This document shows, piece by piece, positions 43,408-52,805 of a stretch of 64,000 bases of DNA. Both the position numbers and the translations under genes were made by a program. The notes below the pieces were generated by a model. The model saw nothing but the letters and a program-made list of their open reading frames with translations, searched no databases and was not told the DNA's origin. The DNA comes from CAYFZR01 sp964347835 [NCBI: uncultured archaeon] (lineage in GTDB: Archaea; CAYFZR01). The DNA is taken from assembly GCA_964347835.1 (NCBI GenBank), contig CAYFZR010000050.1, forward strand, positions 11,212 to 75,211, read 5' to 3'. Every line of letters begins with the position of its first letter. The first letter of the stretch is position 1.

Positions 43408-44988
43408 TTGAGGGTCCTTATCTCTGACTTAATCGACGAAAAGGGTATAGAACTAATAAAAAACGTCGGAGAGGTTGACTACTTGCCCAACATCCCTAAG
43501 GCGGAGTTGCTCGAAAAGATAAAAGATTATGACGTGCTTGTGGTAAGAAGCGGGACGAAGGTCACTGAAGACGTTGTAGATAGAGGTATAAACCTGAAAA
43601 TGATTGCTCGAGTAGGTGTTGGAGTAGATAACGTAGATGTAGATGCTGCTACGAGAAGAGGTATCGTAGTAATAAATTCTCCGGACGCAAGTTCTATTTC
43701 GGTAGCAGAGCACTCGATAGGATTGATGCTCGCTCTTGCAAGAAAGATTGTTCAATCAAATATTTCCCTCAAGAAAGGAAAATGGGATAGAAGAAGATTC
43801 ATGGGCACCGAACTACACGGAAAGATTCTCGGCATAATAGGTTTAGGAAGAATTGGCTCACAAGTAGCAATTCGATCAAAAGCCTTTGGCATGAAGGTTA
43901 TTGCCTATGATCCATACATATCCGAGGCAGTTACCAGAGAAATGGACGTAGAATTAGTAGATTTGGAAACCCTTTTAAAAACATCGGACGTCATATCCAT
44001 ACACGTACCTTTAACCAATAACACAAGAGATATGATAGACGAAAAAGCATTGAAAATGATGAAAAAGACCGCCTTATTGATAAACTGTGCAAGAGGCGGG
44101 ATGGTAAATGAAAAGGCTCTTTACAAAGCATTGAAAGAAGGGTGGATTGCAGGAGCAGCATTAGATGTTTTTTCAATAGAACCTCCTCAAGACAACCCCT
44201 TGTTGACCTTAGAAAACTTAATTTCTACTCCCCACTTGGGTGCCTCTACAGAAGAAGCGCAAAAAAGCGCAGCAGTAGAGATAGCCAACGAGATCATTTC
44301 TTTCGCCAATAACAAACCCTTGCACAGTGTAGTAAACATGCCAATCATGGATACAGAAACTCTAAAGAGATTAGAGCCATATCTTCCCCTCTCAGAAAAA
44401 CTAGGGAATCTAGCGATACAGTTAACTAAGGGCAGGGTAGTTGAGGTAAATGTAACATACTGCGGCGATCTCTCCGAGATAGATCAACTGACTCTCCTAA
44501 CATCTTCGTGCTTAAAGGGGGTCCTAAATCAGATAATTATCGAGCCGGTGAACGTTATAAACGCACCGGTTATTTCAAAAAAGAGAGGCATTAAAGTAAT
44601 AGAAGGGAAAACTGAGATTGCGGACGGGTTCAAGACTCTGATAAGGTTGATTTTGAGAACGGAAGAGAGTCACTCTATCGAAGTAGCCGGTACCCGAGAT
44701 CTTATAGGGATGGCAAAACTTATTGAGATAGATGGGTATAGTATGGATATCCCTCTGGAAGGAATACTTTTATTCGTTAAAATCGAAGATCGCCCCGGCA
44801 TGATAGGGAGAGTTGGTACAATACTCGGATCGCATGCAATAAATATAGCAGCCATGCAAGTTGGGAGGAAAGAAAAAGGTGGAATAATGCTCATGGCTAA
44901 CGTATTAGATCATGATGTGACAAAAGAAGTATTGACGGTTTTAGAAAGTGCAGATGGTATAATAGAAGCAACTCCAGCGAGAATATGA
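43408..44988 (+). CDS. serA: D-3-phosphoglycerate dehydrogenase with ACT domain
   Basis: About 526 residues, the long SerA form. Order: catalytic domain start RVLISDLIDEKGIELIKN, NAD-binding GKILGIIGLGRIGSQVAIR (near 140), INCARGGMVNEKALYKALKE, catalytic His STPHLGASTEEAQ, an intervening domain (about 320-450), and a C-terminal ACT domain FVKIEDRPGMIGRVGTILGS for serine feedback. It starts the phosphorylated serine pathway completed by SerB. AGAGGGTG then six bases gives TTG 43408; GTG 43399 lies inside the ribosome site. ATTTAAATAC upstream is TATA-like. eL15 follows after nine bases. Confidence 0.93.
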   Translation: MRVLISDLIDEKGIELIKNVGEVDYLPNIPKAELLEKIKDYDVLVVRSGTKVTEDVVDRGINLKMIARVGVGVDNVDVDAATRRGIVVINSPDASSISVAEHSIGLMLALARKIVQSNISLKKGKWDRRRFMGTELHGKILGIIGLGRIGSQVAIRSKAFGMKVIAYDPYISEAVTREMDVELVDLETLLKTSDVISIHVPLTNNTRDMIDEKALKMMKKTALLINCARGGMVNEKALYKALKEGWIAGAALDVFSIEPPQDNPLLTLENLISTPHLGASTEEAQKSAAVEIANEIISFANNKPLHSVVNMPIMDTETLKRLEPYLPLSEKLGNLAIQLTKGRVVEVNVTYCGDLSEIDQLTLLTSSCLKGVLNQIIIEPVNVINAPVISKKRGIKVIEGKTEIADGFKTLIRLILRTEESHSIEVAGTRDLIGMAKLIEIDGYSMDIPLEGILLFVKIEDRPGMIGRVGTILGSHAINIAAMQVGRKEKGGIMLMANVLDHDVTKEVLTVLESADGIIEATPARI

Positions 44989-44997
44989 GGTTTTCAC

Positions 44998-45582
44998 ATG
45001 TCATACTACAAATATATAACAGAATCTTGGAAATCGCCCAAAAAAAGTTATATTAGAGAATTGTTAAAAGAAAGAATGATCTCTTGGAGAAAGGGTCCTA
45101 GTCTAGTAAGAGTAGAAAGACCTCTAAGGATTGATCGCGCACGAAGTTTAGGATACAAGGCGAAACAAGGCTATGTAGTATGTAGAATTCGTGTAAGAAG
45201 AGGTGGAATGAGAAAACCTAGACCTAAAGGCGGAAGAAAACCTAAGAGAATGGGAGTCAGGAAACTATCCCCCAAAAAAAGTCTTCAATGGATTGCAGAG
45301 GAGAGAGCGGCAAAAAGGTTTCCGAACCTTGAGGTTCTAAACTCTTATTGGATAGGCGAGGATGGAAAACACAAATACTACGAGATTATACTCGTAGATC
45401 CGGATCATCCAGTTATAAAGAGTGATCCGAAGATAAATTGGATTACAAAGCCTGCGCAGAAAGGTAGAGTTTTTCGAGGGCTCACCAGCGCAGGAAGAAA
45501 ATCAAGGGGTCTGAGAAACAAGGGACGTGGATCCGAAAAGGTAAGACCCAGCCTCAGAAAATATAGGAGTAGAGGTAAATAA
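44998..45582 (+). CDS. rpl15e: Large ribosomal subunit protein eL15
   Basis: A 194-residue L15e: [60 protein letters not shown], and [20 protein letters not shown] are family blocks. It is the first gene of the exosome superoperon here. The next gene starts within its stop (TAATG). Confidence 0.96.
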   Translation: MSYYKYITESWKSPKKSYIRELLKERMISWRKGPSLVRVERPLRIDRARSLGYKAKQGYVVCRIRVRRGGMRKPRPKGGRKPKRMGVRKLSPKKSLQWIAEERAAKRFPNLEVLNSYWIGEDGKHKYYEIILVDPDHPVIKSDPKINWITKPAQKGRVFRGLTSAGRKSRGLRNKGRGSEKVRPSLRKYRSRGK

Positions 45583-46652
45583 TGAGTAGTCGGTTTGATG
45601 CGAGAAGAAGAAGGACAGTAAGAAGAAAGAGAAGTAATACACCTCTAATCATACTCGCAGTAATAGTCTTAATTGCCGTAGGTACCTTTTCCTATTTATA
45701 TCTCATTAAACCTGAACCTTCAGAAGAAGTTCCTGAAGAGACGCCGGTTGAGACAGAACCTCCGGTTCCTGAAGAGACGCCGGTTGAGACAGAACCTCCT
45801 GAAATACCCTTTGTAAAAAAGATCGTACTTACCCTTCCAAAGTACGATTTGCCTGAAGGAGTAAGATTCTCAAAGGAAATAGGACCAACATTTCCTTTGG
45901 CAAACACCAAACACTATACTGGAGTATATACCTTAAACGGTGATCCAGATCTTTATGTCCATATTATCGAAGGTCCTGATAATACTAGCGTAAATGCAGC
46001 CATGAATCCAATTCTACAAGACATGGGTGTATACGGAACTGGGGAAGATGAAAGAATAGATGGTACCAAAGTAACATTCCATGAATATGTAGCAGGAAAG
46101 CCAGATATCGTTTATATTTCCTATTTAAATCGTGTAGGGCTTATCACTACAGGTTCAGGCAGTGTAACCAAAGAACTCCTAAGAGATATTACTTCAAGGG
46201 CATTAACAGGTGAGATAGGCGTTCCTGAGAGGATAATACGTGTAATAACTATACCAGAACCTCCTAAGGATGATTTGCCAGATGGCATTATATGGGGTAG
46301 ACAACCTATAAATCCAATTCGTACAAAGAAGGTGGATGTGGAAGCCTACACTGGAATATACTCCGCAAACGGAAAAGGACTCTTTGTCCACATAGTAAGA
46401 GGAAACACTCTTGAAGACACTCAGAAAGAAATGAATTCTAGACTAAGCGGATTGGGTGCTGAACAAGCCGCCAAAAGTACTGAGACGATAAACTGGATAT
46501 CGGTGACTAAGTATACAGACGCTCAAGGAGAGTACGATGTCTATGGCTACATCTACACGTGGTATAAAGGGGATACTGGTTACATCGTGGATGCAGTAGA
46601 GGGTGTTAGTGAGGACACTGTAGTAAGTATGGTTAGAAGAGTGATGAGATAG
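45582..46652 (+). CDS. Membrane-anchored protein with Pro/Glu repeat and duplicated outer domain
   Basis: A 356-residue protein I cannot assign to a family. A basic start (SRFDARRRRTVRRKRSN), one transmembrane segment (TPLIILAVIVLIAVGTFSYL), a Pro/Glu-rich spacer with two VPEETPVETEPP repeats, and two related outside domains: one from about residue 85 (LPKYDLPEGVRFSKEIGPTF, HYTGVYTLNGDPDLYVHIIE) and one from about 215 (EPPKDDLPDGIIWGRQPI, AYTGIYSANGKGLFVHIVRG). It overlaps the eL15 stop and sits inside a superoperon of cytoplasmic translation and RNA genes, which is unexpected. Confidence 0.78.
   Translation: MSSRFDARRRRTVRRKRSNTPLIILAVIVLIAVGTFSYLYLIKPEPSEEVPEETPVETEPPVPEETPVETEPPEIPFVKKIVLTLPKYDLPEGVRFSKEIGPTFPLANTKHYTGVYTLNGDPDLYVHIIEGPDNTSVNAAMNPILQDMGVYGTGEDERIDGTKVTFHEYVAGKPDIVYISYLNRVGLITTGSGSVTKELLRDITSRALTGEIGVPERIIRVITIPEPPKDDLPDGIIWGRQPINPIRTKKVDVEAYTGIYSANGKGLFVHIVRGNTLEDTQKEMNSRLSGLGAEQAAKSTETINWISVTKYTDAQGEYDVYGYIYTWYKGDTGYIVDAVEGVSEDTVVSMVRRVMR
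45729..45800 (+). repeat. Tandem 36-base repeat coding for the Pro/Glu spacer
   Basis: Two adjacent copies of 36 bases (45729-45764 and 45765-45800), identical except for the last base, encoding VPEETPVETEPP twice. The near identity at synonymous positions points to a recent duplication that lengthens the extracellular linker. Confidence 0.9.
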
Positions 46653-46668
46653 TTTCGGAGTATTACGG

Positions 46669-47079
46669 ATGTCTTCCGTTCGAAAGATAGTTGCTAGAAC
46701 CACATGTCACGCAACAGAAGACGAAAGAAGAATAAAAGGTCTTCTTCGCCTTCTTCTAACGGAAAAGGCTCAAATTAAAGAATTTTTACTTGTCGGTCAT
46801 TACGGAAACCCCATAAAGATATTTGAGGCATGGTTACGCGATAAAGAAAATATCAGTACTGTGATTACAAGGCTAAAAGAAGGTTTAAGAGAGGAGATAT
46901 ACGCTTTGAGAGAGAATTTTCCTGAAAGAATTGAAAATAATGTATATTTTCTTAGACTTGATAAACAGGAACTCGTAAGAGGGGGATACAAGTTGGCAAA
47001 AGACGGGGAAACTATACAGTTGAAGATTTTCTTAAGTTCCGAGGAAAGTTTTATGGCTGAAATCTTTGGAGGAATTTGA
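46669..47079 (+). CDS. RNA-binding protein, exosome-linked (COG1325-like)
   Basis: A 136-residue protein of the archaeal COG1325 group found in exosome superoperons: VRKIVARTTCHATEDERRIK, EFLLVGHYGNPIKIFEAWL, YFLRLDKQELVRGGYKLAKD and GETIQLKIFLSS. It is thought to be an RNA-binding accessory of the exosome or RNase P by context. Its stop overlaps the Rpp30 start. Confidence 0.82.
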   Translation: MSSVRKIVARTTCHATEDERRIKGLLRLLLTEKAQIKEFLLVGHYGNPIKIFEAWLRDKENISTVITRLKEGLREEIYALRENFPERIENNVYFLRLDKQELVRGGYKLAKDGETIQLKIFLSSEESFMAEIFGGI

Positions 47080-47753
47080 TGTATGATCTCCATGTTCACA
47101 GCTCACTCTCTACCGGCGATAGTCCCCCCATTAGGCTGGCCTTAAATGCCAAAAATCTTGGATTGAAAGGAATATCCTTCACTGACTTAAGTAACCACAT
47201 GGACTGGCATGCTTTGGAAAGAAGTAAAAAAGATATACTCGATGAATTGGATGATTTTAGAATATTAATAGGAACAGAAATTAAGAGCACCTCAATTTAC
47301 GAGTTGAAAAGACAAACAAAAAAATTTAGAAAAAAATCAGATTTAATACTAATCCACGGGGGCAATTTAAATATAAATAGATGGGCAGTCAGAGAGAAAG
47401 ACGTAGACATACTGGCGCATCCAGAGTTATTCAGGCAAGATAACGGTCTTGACCATGGAATGGTTAGGTTAGCCAAGAAAAATAACGTAGCGATTGAACT
47501 GAATTTTCGTAACTTATTGTCTACGTCTCATACCTCTAGAGCCCGATTGATAGAAAAGATGAGAGAGAACTTAAGGTTATGTTTAAAGTATAACACAAGA
47601 GTAATTGTAACCAGCGGCGCACACACTACATATGATTTAAGAAGCCCGTATGATTTCCGCGCCTTTCTACATGTTTTAGGTGCTAAAGGAGATGAAAGTA
47701 AAAGAATAATATCAGAAACAGAAAAAATCGTTAATAAAGATGTGGAAACCTAA
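47079..47753 (+). CDS. rnp3: RNase P protein component 3 (Rpp30)
   Basis: A 224-residue PHP-like TIM barrel protein of archaeal RNase P, which trims the tRNA 5' leader. MYDLHVHSSLSTGDSPPIRL, GIEIKSTSIYELK-like GTEIKSTSIYELKRQTKKFR, DLILIHGGNLNINRWAVREK, DVDILAHPE, AIELNFRNLLSTSHTSRARL and VTSGAHTTYDLRSPYDFRAF are diagnostic. The start ATG shares a base with the upstream TGA; it overlaps the Pop5 gene by 14 bases, its obligate partner. Confidence 0.94.
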   Translation: MYDLHVHSSLSTGDSPPIRLALNAKNLGLKGISFTDLSNHMDWHALERSKKDILDELDDFRILIGTEIKSTSIYELKRQTKKFRKKSDLILIHGGNLNINRWAVREKDVDILAHPELFRQDNGLDHGMVRLAKKNNVAIELNFRNLLSTSHTSRARLIEKMRENLRLCLKYNTRVIVTSGAHTTYDLRSPYDFRAFLHVLGAKGDESKRIISETEKIVNKDVET

Positions 47754-48138
47754 ATTGAAGAAAGACAGGCCAAAAAAACCTAAACCAAGCCAAAGAAAGA
47801 AAAAAAGATATATTTGCTTTAAGGTAGATTACGAAAGCGTTCCAATAAAGAGAAAAGATTTAATTACCCTGATTTGGAACTCTTTATTGGAAACCATTGG
47901 AGAGTTAGGAATGAGTAAATCAGAATTAAAGCTTATTTCATTTGATGAAGACAGACAAGAAGGACTATTGAAGTGTAATCACCATATGGTTGATTACATC
48001 AGATTCTCCCTATCCCTGATTTCTAAAATTGATACTAACCGAATTACCATAAACGTTTTAGGCATTGGTGGTACAATAAGATCTGCGAGGGAAAGGTTTT
48101 TAGGAAAGGATAAAATACCTATACCCCCAAACCCCTAA
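47740..48138 (+). CDS. rnp2: RNase P protein component 2 (Pop5)
   Basis: A 132-residue Pop5: a basic N-terminal tail (KPKLKKDRPKKPKPSQRKKK), then the ferredoxin-like core RYICFKVDYESVPIKRKDLI, RQEGLLKCNHHMVDYIRFSL and GGTIRSARERFLG. With Rpp30 it forms the heterotetramer that activates the RNase P RNA. About 120 bases of AT-rich leader separate it from psmA. Confidence 0.92.
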   Translation: MWKPKLKKDRPKKPKPSQRKKKRYICFKVDYESVPIKRKDLITLIWNSLLETIGELGMSKSELKLISFDEDRQEGLLKCNHHMVDYIRFSLSLISKIDTNRITINVLGIGGTIRSARERFLGKDKIPIPPNP

Positions 48139-48222
48139 AAATAAAATAAAGCAAAGAAAGGTAATAAAATAAACATAAACATAAATGAAGAAGAATATAG
48201 AGGTTTAATAGTATTGGCTTAA

Positions 48223-48242
48223 CAATTTTCGATACAAAATTG
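48223..48242 (+). promoter_or_regulatory. Leader hairpin before the proteasome alpha gene
   Basis: CAATTTT (48223-48229) and AAAATTG (48236-48242) form seven pairs with a six-base loop, ending one or two bases before the GGAGG ribosome site of psmA. A TATA-like TTTAATA near 48206 suggests a promoter here in addition to read-through from the superoperon. Confidence 0.35.
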
Positions 48243-48255
48243 TGGAGGATAGATA

Positions 48256-48993
48256 ATGCAACCTATGACAATGGGTTATGATAGGGCTATTACAGTTTTC
48301 AGCCCTGATGGAAGATTGTTTCAGGTGGAATATGCAAGAGAGGCTGTAAAAAGAGGCACTACATCGGTAGGAATAAAATGTAAAGACGGTGTCGTCCTGC
48401 TGGTCGATAAAAGACTTACCAGTAGGCTCATCGAGCCGAAATCTATTGAAAAGATATTTCAAATAGATGAGCACGTTGGAGCCTCTACATCAGGTCTCGT
48501 TGCTGATGCTAGGATTTTGATAGATAGAGCAAGGGTAGAGGCCCAAATAAACCGAGTAACATACAACGAACCTATTAACGTTGAGACATTAACGAAAAAG
48601 ATATGTGACTACAAACAAATGTTCACTCAACATGGTGGTGTGAGGCCTTTTGGGACGGCCTTATTGATAGTAGGAACAGATGGAGATGGTTCTAGATTAT
48701 TTGAAACTGATCCAAGTGGTGCTTTAATAGAGTACATGGCAACTGCCATAGGCGCAGGACGTCCCACAGTACTAGAAATTTTTGAGGAAAAGTATACCCC
48801 GGATATGGAAGTCACTGGGGGTATTGATCTGGCCCTGGAAGCATTGTACCATGCGACGGAAGAAAAAATGAATCCAAACAATATAGAAATAGCCGTAATT
48901 TATACAGATAAGAGGAAATTCGTGAAACTCACGCCAGAAGAAGTTTCAACTTATGTAGATAATGTTCTCAAGCGATTGCAAAAGGAAGAGTGA
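48256..48993 (+). CDS. psmA: Proteasome alpha subunit
   Basis: A 245-residue alpha subunit of the 20S proteasome. [20 protein letters not shown] and [14 protein letters not shown] are the alpha-type N-terminal gate and H0 helix; [38 protein letters not shown] and [19 protein letters not shown] follow. It forms the gated outer rings. GGAGGATAGATA lies before the ATG. It overlaps SBDS by four bases. Confidence 0.97.
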   Translation: MQPMTMGYDRAITVFSPDGRLFQVEYAREAVKRGTTSVGIKCKDGVVLLVDKRLTSRLIEPKSIEKIFQIDEHVGASTSGLVADARILIDRARVEAQINRVTYNEPINVETLTKKICDYKQMFTQHGGVRPFGTALLIVGTDGDGSRLFETDPSGALIEYMATAIGAGRPTVLEIFEEKYTPDMEVTGGIDLALEALYHATEEKMNPNNIEIAVIYTDKRKFVKLTPEEVSTYVDNVLKRLQKEE

Positions 48994-49694
48994 AATTATT
49001 GGTTACAATAGACGAGGCAGTCATCGCTCGTCTTGAAACTCACGGAGAAAGATTTGAAGTCCTCGTACACCCCGATAAGGCTGCCGAGATTAAAAAAGGT
49101 AAGAAATTTGAGTCTAATGAGTTTTTAGCCATAGAAGCTGTATTCAAAGATGCTAAAAAAGGTGATCGCGCATCTGAAGAAAAGATGAAAGATTTTTTCG
49201 GGACATTTGATCCTGTAGTTGTAGCAGAGATAATAATAAAGAAAGGAGAAATCCAACTTACAACCGAGCAAAGAAGAAAAATCCAGACCGAGAAAAGGCA
49301 GAAGATAATATCAATAATTGCAAAAAACGCTATAAATCCACAAACAAATACTCCTCACCCGCCAAAAAGGATTGAAAGAGCTTTAGAAGAAGTTAAAGTC
49401 CACATTGATCCATTCAAAGATGCCGAAGAGCAAATACCAGCGATCGTAAAGGCTTTAAGACCAATAATTCCACTGAGATTTGAAGAAAGAACTATTGCCG
49501 TAAAGATCCCTTCTATGTATGCAGGCTCTGCATATGGAACTGTAAAGGAGTTTGGTAAGATCCTTAAAGAAGAATGGCAGGATGATGGTTCATGGATTTT
49601 TTCGATAAAGTTGCCAGCAGGAATGCAAGACGAGTTCTATTCTAAATTAAATAAATTAACCAAAGGAGAGGCGCAAACAAAAATGATTGAGTAG
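48990..49694 (+). CDS. sbds: Ribosome maturation protein SBDS
   Basis: A 234-residue SBDS (Shwachman-Bodian-Diamond) homologue in three domains: FYSH-like N-terminal ([20 protein letters not shown]), helical middle ([40 protein letters not shown]) and ferredoxin-like C-terminal ([20 protein letters not shown]). It releases anti-association factor aIF6 from 50S with EF-2. Start GTG 48990 overlaps the psmA stop. Confidence 0.95.
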   Translation: MKLLVTIDEAVIARLETHGERFEVLVHPDKAAEIKKGKKFESNEFLAIEAVFKDAKKGDRASEEKMKDFFGTFDPVVVAEIIIKKGEIQLTTEQRRKIQTEKRQKIISIIAKNAINPQTNTPHPPKRIERALEEVKVHIDPFKDAEEQIPAIVKALRPIIPLRFEERTIAVKIPSMYAGSAYGTVKEFGKILKEEWQDDGSWIFSIKLPAGMQDEFYSKLNKLTKGEAQTKMIE

Positions 49695-49702
49695 GTGTTA
49701 AA

Positions 49703-50407
49703 ATGAAGAAAACCCAATATAATTCACGAAAAATTGTGGTGCCCGGAGACGTTTTAACGGAAAAATGGAAAAATTCACCAAAGTATGGTACTTATTTGGA
49801 TGGTGATAAACTTTGTTCTTCAATAGTGGGTGTATTGGATGTTCGGAATGATAGGATAAAGGTAATTCCTCTTCAAGGAAAATACATCCCAAAAGAGGGA
49901 GATAAAGTCATCGGGAAGATAATTGAGGTTCGTTTCTCAAATTGGCTAGTTGATGTAAATGCTGTCTATCCTGTAAATCTGCATATCTCAGATGGAGTTA
50001 CCAATAAGTTCAATGTTCAAAACACAGATATCAGAAAGATCTATGATGTGGGGGATGTTGTCTACGGAATAATAAGCAAGATAGATGAGCTAAGGAGAGT
50101 TTCGATGTCTTGTAGAGGAAGAGGTTTTGGCAAGGTAAGAGGAGGCAGATTGTTGACCCTAACCTACGCCAAGGTTCCTCGCCTTATAGGAAGGGGTGGA
50201 TCAATGATAAATCTCATTAGAGAAAAAATGAATCTGAAATACATCATAGGACAGAACGGAATAATCTGGATAGATGGATCTGAGAGAGATGTTAACTTAA
50301 TGGCAGATATGATTAATATGATAGAACGCGAGTCTCATACCACAGGCCTGACCGATAGGGTAAGAGAGATGTTAGAGAAAGGCACGGAGAGTGATTCTAA
50401 TGGATAA
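49703..50407 (+). CDS. rrp4: Exosome RNA-binding cap protein Rrp4
   Basis: A 234-residue cap subunit: N-terminal domain ([20 protein letters not shown]), S1 domain ([39 protein letters not shown]) and KH domain ([27 protein letters not shown] in the usual place). Three Rrp4 (or Csl4) subunits sit on the Rrp41-Rrp42 ring and feed RNA. Its stop overlaps the Rrp41 start. Confidence 0.96.
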   Translation: MKKTQYNSRKIVVPGDVLTEKWKNSPKYGTYLDGDKLCSSIVGVLDVRNDRIKVIPLQGKYIPKEGDKVIGKIIEVRFSNWLVDVNAVYPVNLHISDGVTNKFNVQNTDIRKIYDVGDVVYGIISKIDELRRVSMSCRGRGFGKVRGGRLLTLTYAKVPRLIGRGGSMINLIREKMNLKYIIGQNGIIWIDGSERDVNLMADMINMIERESHTTGLTDRVREMLEKGTESDSNG

Positions 50408-51122
50408 ACCAGAGTATTTATTGAAGGATGGTATACGCTTAGATGGGAGGAAATTAGATGAATTAAGACCTCTCACCATAGAAGTAGGTATCCTGAAGAG
50501 GGCTGATGGATCTGCTTACGTAACACTCGGGAAGAATAAAATAATGGCTGCTGTTTATGGTCCAAGAGAAGTCCATCCTAGACACCTCCAAAAGTTAGAC
50601 TCCGCAATAGTAAGGTGCAGGTATAACATGGCTCCCTTTTCTGTAAGAGAAAGAAAAAGGCCCGGACCAGATAGAAGATCTGTTGAGATCTCAAAGGTTA
50701 TCAGAGAGGCCTTAGAGCCGGCATTGTTTCTTGAGGAGTTTCCAAGGACGAGCATCGATACATTCATCGAAGTACTAGAATCTGATGCTGGTACGAGGTG
50801 CATGGGCATTACGGCTGCTTCTGTAGCCTTGGCTGATGCTGGTGTACCCATGAGAGATCTCGTATCTGGTATTTCTGTTGGTAAGATAGATGGCAATATC
50901 GCTTTAGATTTAAACGGACTGGAGGACAACTACGGAGAAGCAGATATGCCCGTTGCAATAATGTCGAAAAAAGATGAAATAACTCTTCTTCAAATGGATG
51001 GTCATTTAACAGATGAAGAATTTAAAGAGGGTTTAAAAATGGCATTAAGTGTTTGTAAAGATATTTACCAAGAGCAGAGAAATGCATTGAAGAGGAAATA
51101 TGCGCCAAAGGTAGGAGATTAA
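50400..51122 (+). CDS. rrp41: Exosome catalytic subunit Rrp41
   Basis: A 240-residue RNase PH-fold subunit with the active site of the archaeal exosome, which phosphorolyses and tails RNA 3' ends. [40 protein letters not shown], the Arg-rich [20 protein letters not shown], and the catalytic acidic segment [20 protein letters not shown] are present. ATG 50400 follows GGAGAGTGA; GTG 50391 is in frame upstream. Confidence 0.96.
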   Translation: MDKPEYLLKDGIRLDGRKLDELRPLTIEVGILKRADGSAYVTLGKNKIMAAVYGPREVHPRHLQKLDSAIVRCRYNMAPFSVRERKRPGPDRRSVEISKVIREALEPALFLEEFPRTSIDTFIEVLESDAGTRCMGITAASVALADAGVPMRDLVSGISVGKIDGNIALDLNGLEDNYGEADMPVAIMSKKDEITLLQMDGHLTDEEFKEGLKMALSVCKDIYQEQRNALKRKYAPKVGD

Positions 51123-51124
51123 AA

Positions 51125-51919
51125 ATGACCGAAGTGATGGCTGAAATAAAAAAGGATTACATACATAACCTTATTAAAAATAATAAGAGAATTGACGGAA
51201 GGCTTTTTGACGAATATAGAGAAATTAAGATAGAAACAGGAGTTATCTCCGATGCAAATGGTTCTGCTCTAGTCAAGATCGGTGATACACAAGTTATTGT
51301 AGGAATTAAAGCGGAAATCGGAGAGCCTTTTCCAGATACCCCTGAAAAAGGCGTCCTTACCACAAACGTCGAATTAGTCCCTTTGGCGAGTCCAACCTTT
51401 GAGCCAGGCCCTCCGGATGAAAGTTCAATTGAAATAGCAAGAGTGGTGGACAGAGGAATCAGAGAAGGGAAAATGATTGATCTGGAAAGTTTATGTATTA
51501 TTGAAGGTAAAAAAGTCTGGGTAATATTCGTAGATATCCACGTACTAGATCACGACGGGAATTTAATAGATGCCTCCGCATTAGGGGCTGTTGCCGCCTT
51601 ATTAAATGCAAAAATTCCTAAATTTGAGGTCAAAAACGACGAGGTATTAATAAACGAGGAAGAACTTATTCCGCTGCCTATAAGTTCCGTCCCTGTTTAT
51701 TGTACCATGGTAAAGATCGACGACAAAATCATAGTAGATCCCATACTGGACGAGGAAATGGTTATGTCAAGCAGGATAACTTTCGTCTCATTAGAGAATA
51801 ATGTATTATGCGCGATGCAAAAGGGTGAAAATGGAACATTTAAGCTGGAAGAGGTATTTGCAGCATTGGAGAATGCAAAGAATAAAGCTCCTGAAGTTAG
51901 AGCTATACTGAGAGGATAA
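51125..51919 (+). CDS. rrp42: Exosome subunit Rrp42
   Basis: A 264-residue RNase PH-fold subunit that pairs with Rrp41 in the hexameric ring and helps bind RNA but lacks the catalytic acidic residues. RIDGRLFDEYREIKIETGVI, GSALVKIGDTQVIVGIKAEI, SIEIARVVDRGIREGKMIDL and VWVIFVDIHVLDHDGNLIDA are typical. It starts three bases after Rrp41 and ends one base before eL37. Confidence 0.95.
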   Translation: MTEVMAEIKKDYIHNLIKNNKRIDGRLFDEYREIKIETGVISDANGSALVKIGDTQVIVGIKAEIGEPFPDTPEKGVLTTNVELVPLASPTFEPGPPDESSIEIARVVDRGIREGKMIDLESLCIIEGKKVWVIFVDIHVLDHDGNLIDASALGAVAALLNAKIPKFEVKNDEVLINEEELIPLPISSVPVYCTMVKIDDKIIVDPILDEEMVMSSRITFVSLENNVLCAMQKGENGTFKLEEVFAALENAKNKAPEVRAILRG

Positions 51920-51920
51920 T

Positions 51921-52181
51921 ATGACAAAGAGAGTAGGATCAACAGGACGCTTTGGACCAAGATACGGTAGGAGACTCAGAAAACTCGTGACAGAGATAGA
52001 AAGGAAGGCGAAGGCTAAACACAAATGTGGAAAATGTGGAGAAATAGCAGTCAAACGTATAGGAACAGGTATATGGAGATGCAAAAAATGTGGAAACGTT
52101 ATGGTTGGTGGAGCCTATTCTCCGACCACTCCTGGAGGGACTGAAGTAGAAAGAGTCGTCAAACGTTTGGAAGGAGAGTAA
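51921..52181 (+). CDS. rpl37ae: Large ribosomal subunit protein eL43 (L37Ae)
   Basis: An 86-residue L37Ae with one zinc finger: TGRFGPRYGRRLRKLVTEIE, then HKCGKCGEIAVKRIGTGIWR and CKKCGNVMVGGAYSPTTPGG. Four Cys in two CxxC pairs bind zinc. It is a standard member of the archaeal exosome superoperon and lies one base after Rrp42. Confidence 0.96.
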   Translation: MTKRVGSTGRFGPRYGRRLRKLVTEIERKAKAKHKCGKCGEIAVKRIGTGIWRCKKCGNVMVGGAYSPTTPGGTEVERVVKRLEGE

Positions 52182-52182
52182 G

Positions 52183-52332
52183 ATGTATAGATGTGCTAAT
52201 CCAGATTGCAATAGAGAAATCCTGGATCTAGAAGAAAGAGTTGGAATAGTTGGAGTAAGGTGTCCATACTGTGGTCACAGAATTATATTTAAAAAGAGGG
52301 CTCCCTTTAGAAAAAACGTTAAGGCAAGATAA
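52183..52332 (+). CDS. rpoP: RNA polymerase subunit P (Rpo12/Rpb12-like)
   Basis: A 49-residue zinc-ribbon protein. MYRCANPDCNREILDLEERV and GVRCPYCGHRIIFKKRAP match archaeal RpoP, with CxxxxC and CxxC pairs holding zinc. It is a small, essential RNA polymerase subunit. AAGGAGAG precedes ATG 52183, one base after the L37Ae stop; its stop overlaps the Brix gene start (TAATG). Confidence 0.93.
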   Translation: MYRCANPDCNREILDLEERVGIVGVRCPYCGHRIIFKKRAPFRKNVKAR

Positions 52333-52805
52333 TGCTGATCACGAGTTCGCTAAATCCCAGTAGGAAGACCCGTCTTTTGAGCAAAGATCTTGAAAGGGTG
52401 ATATGGAACGCTACATATTTGCCCAGAGGAAAATTAAGACTTGATGAGATATTTCTTGAAGGAAAAAAACGTAAAAAGAAAATAATATGTTTTATTAGAG
52501 AATTTGGAGGGAGACCAGGAGTTTTAGAGTTTACTGATACTGAGGGAAACATCATTTTAAAAATTAGGCTTAAAGATGCTTTATTCCAAAGGGATGTTAC
52601 AAAAAGACCTAGCAAAATGATTCAACACATAAAAGTCTTAGATGCCTCTAAGAACAGTAGAAATAAAAAATTGGTGGGCAAACTCTCATCGATCTTTGGT
52701 GACGAAGGAGAAGTGAAACTCATTGTTGACCAAGAAAAGATGGAATTTGTATACAAAGGAAGAGAAATTGGTCCAAGATTATATATTTATTCGGTGGAAA
52801 CATGA
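52332..52805 (+). CDS. Brix domain ribosome biogenesis protein (archaeal Imp4-like)
   Basis: A 157-residue Brix-domain protein: MLITSSLNPSRKTRLLSKDL, YLPRGKLRLDEIFLEGKKRK and IREFGGRPGVLEFTDTEGNI. Archaeal single-domain Brix proteins resemble Imp4/Brx1, which help rRNA processing and subunit assembly. It overlaps both neighbours by one or four bases. Confidence 0.86.
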   Translation: MLITSSLNPSRKTRLLSKDLERVIWNATYLPRGKLRLDEIFLEGKKRKKKIICFIREFGGRPGVLEFTDTEGNIILKIRLKDALFQRDVTKRPSKMIQHIKVLDASKNSRNKKLVGKLSSIFGDEGEVKLIVDQEKMEFVYKGREIGPRLYIYSVET

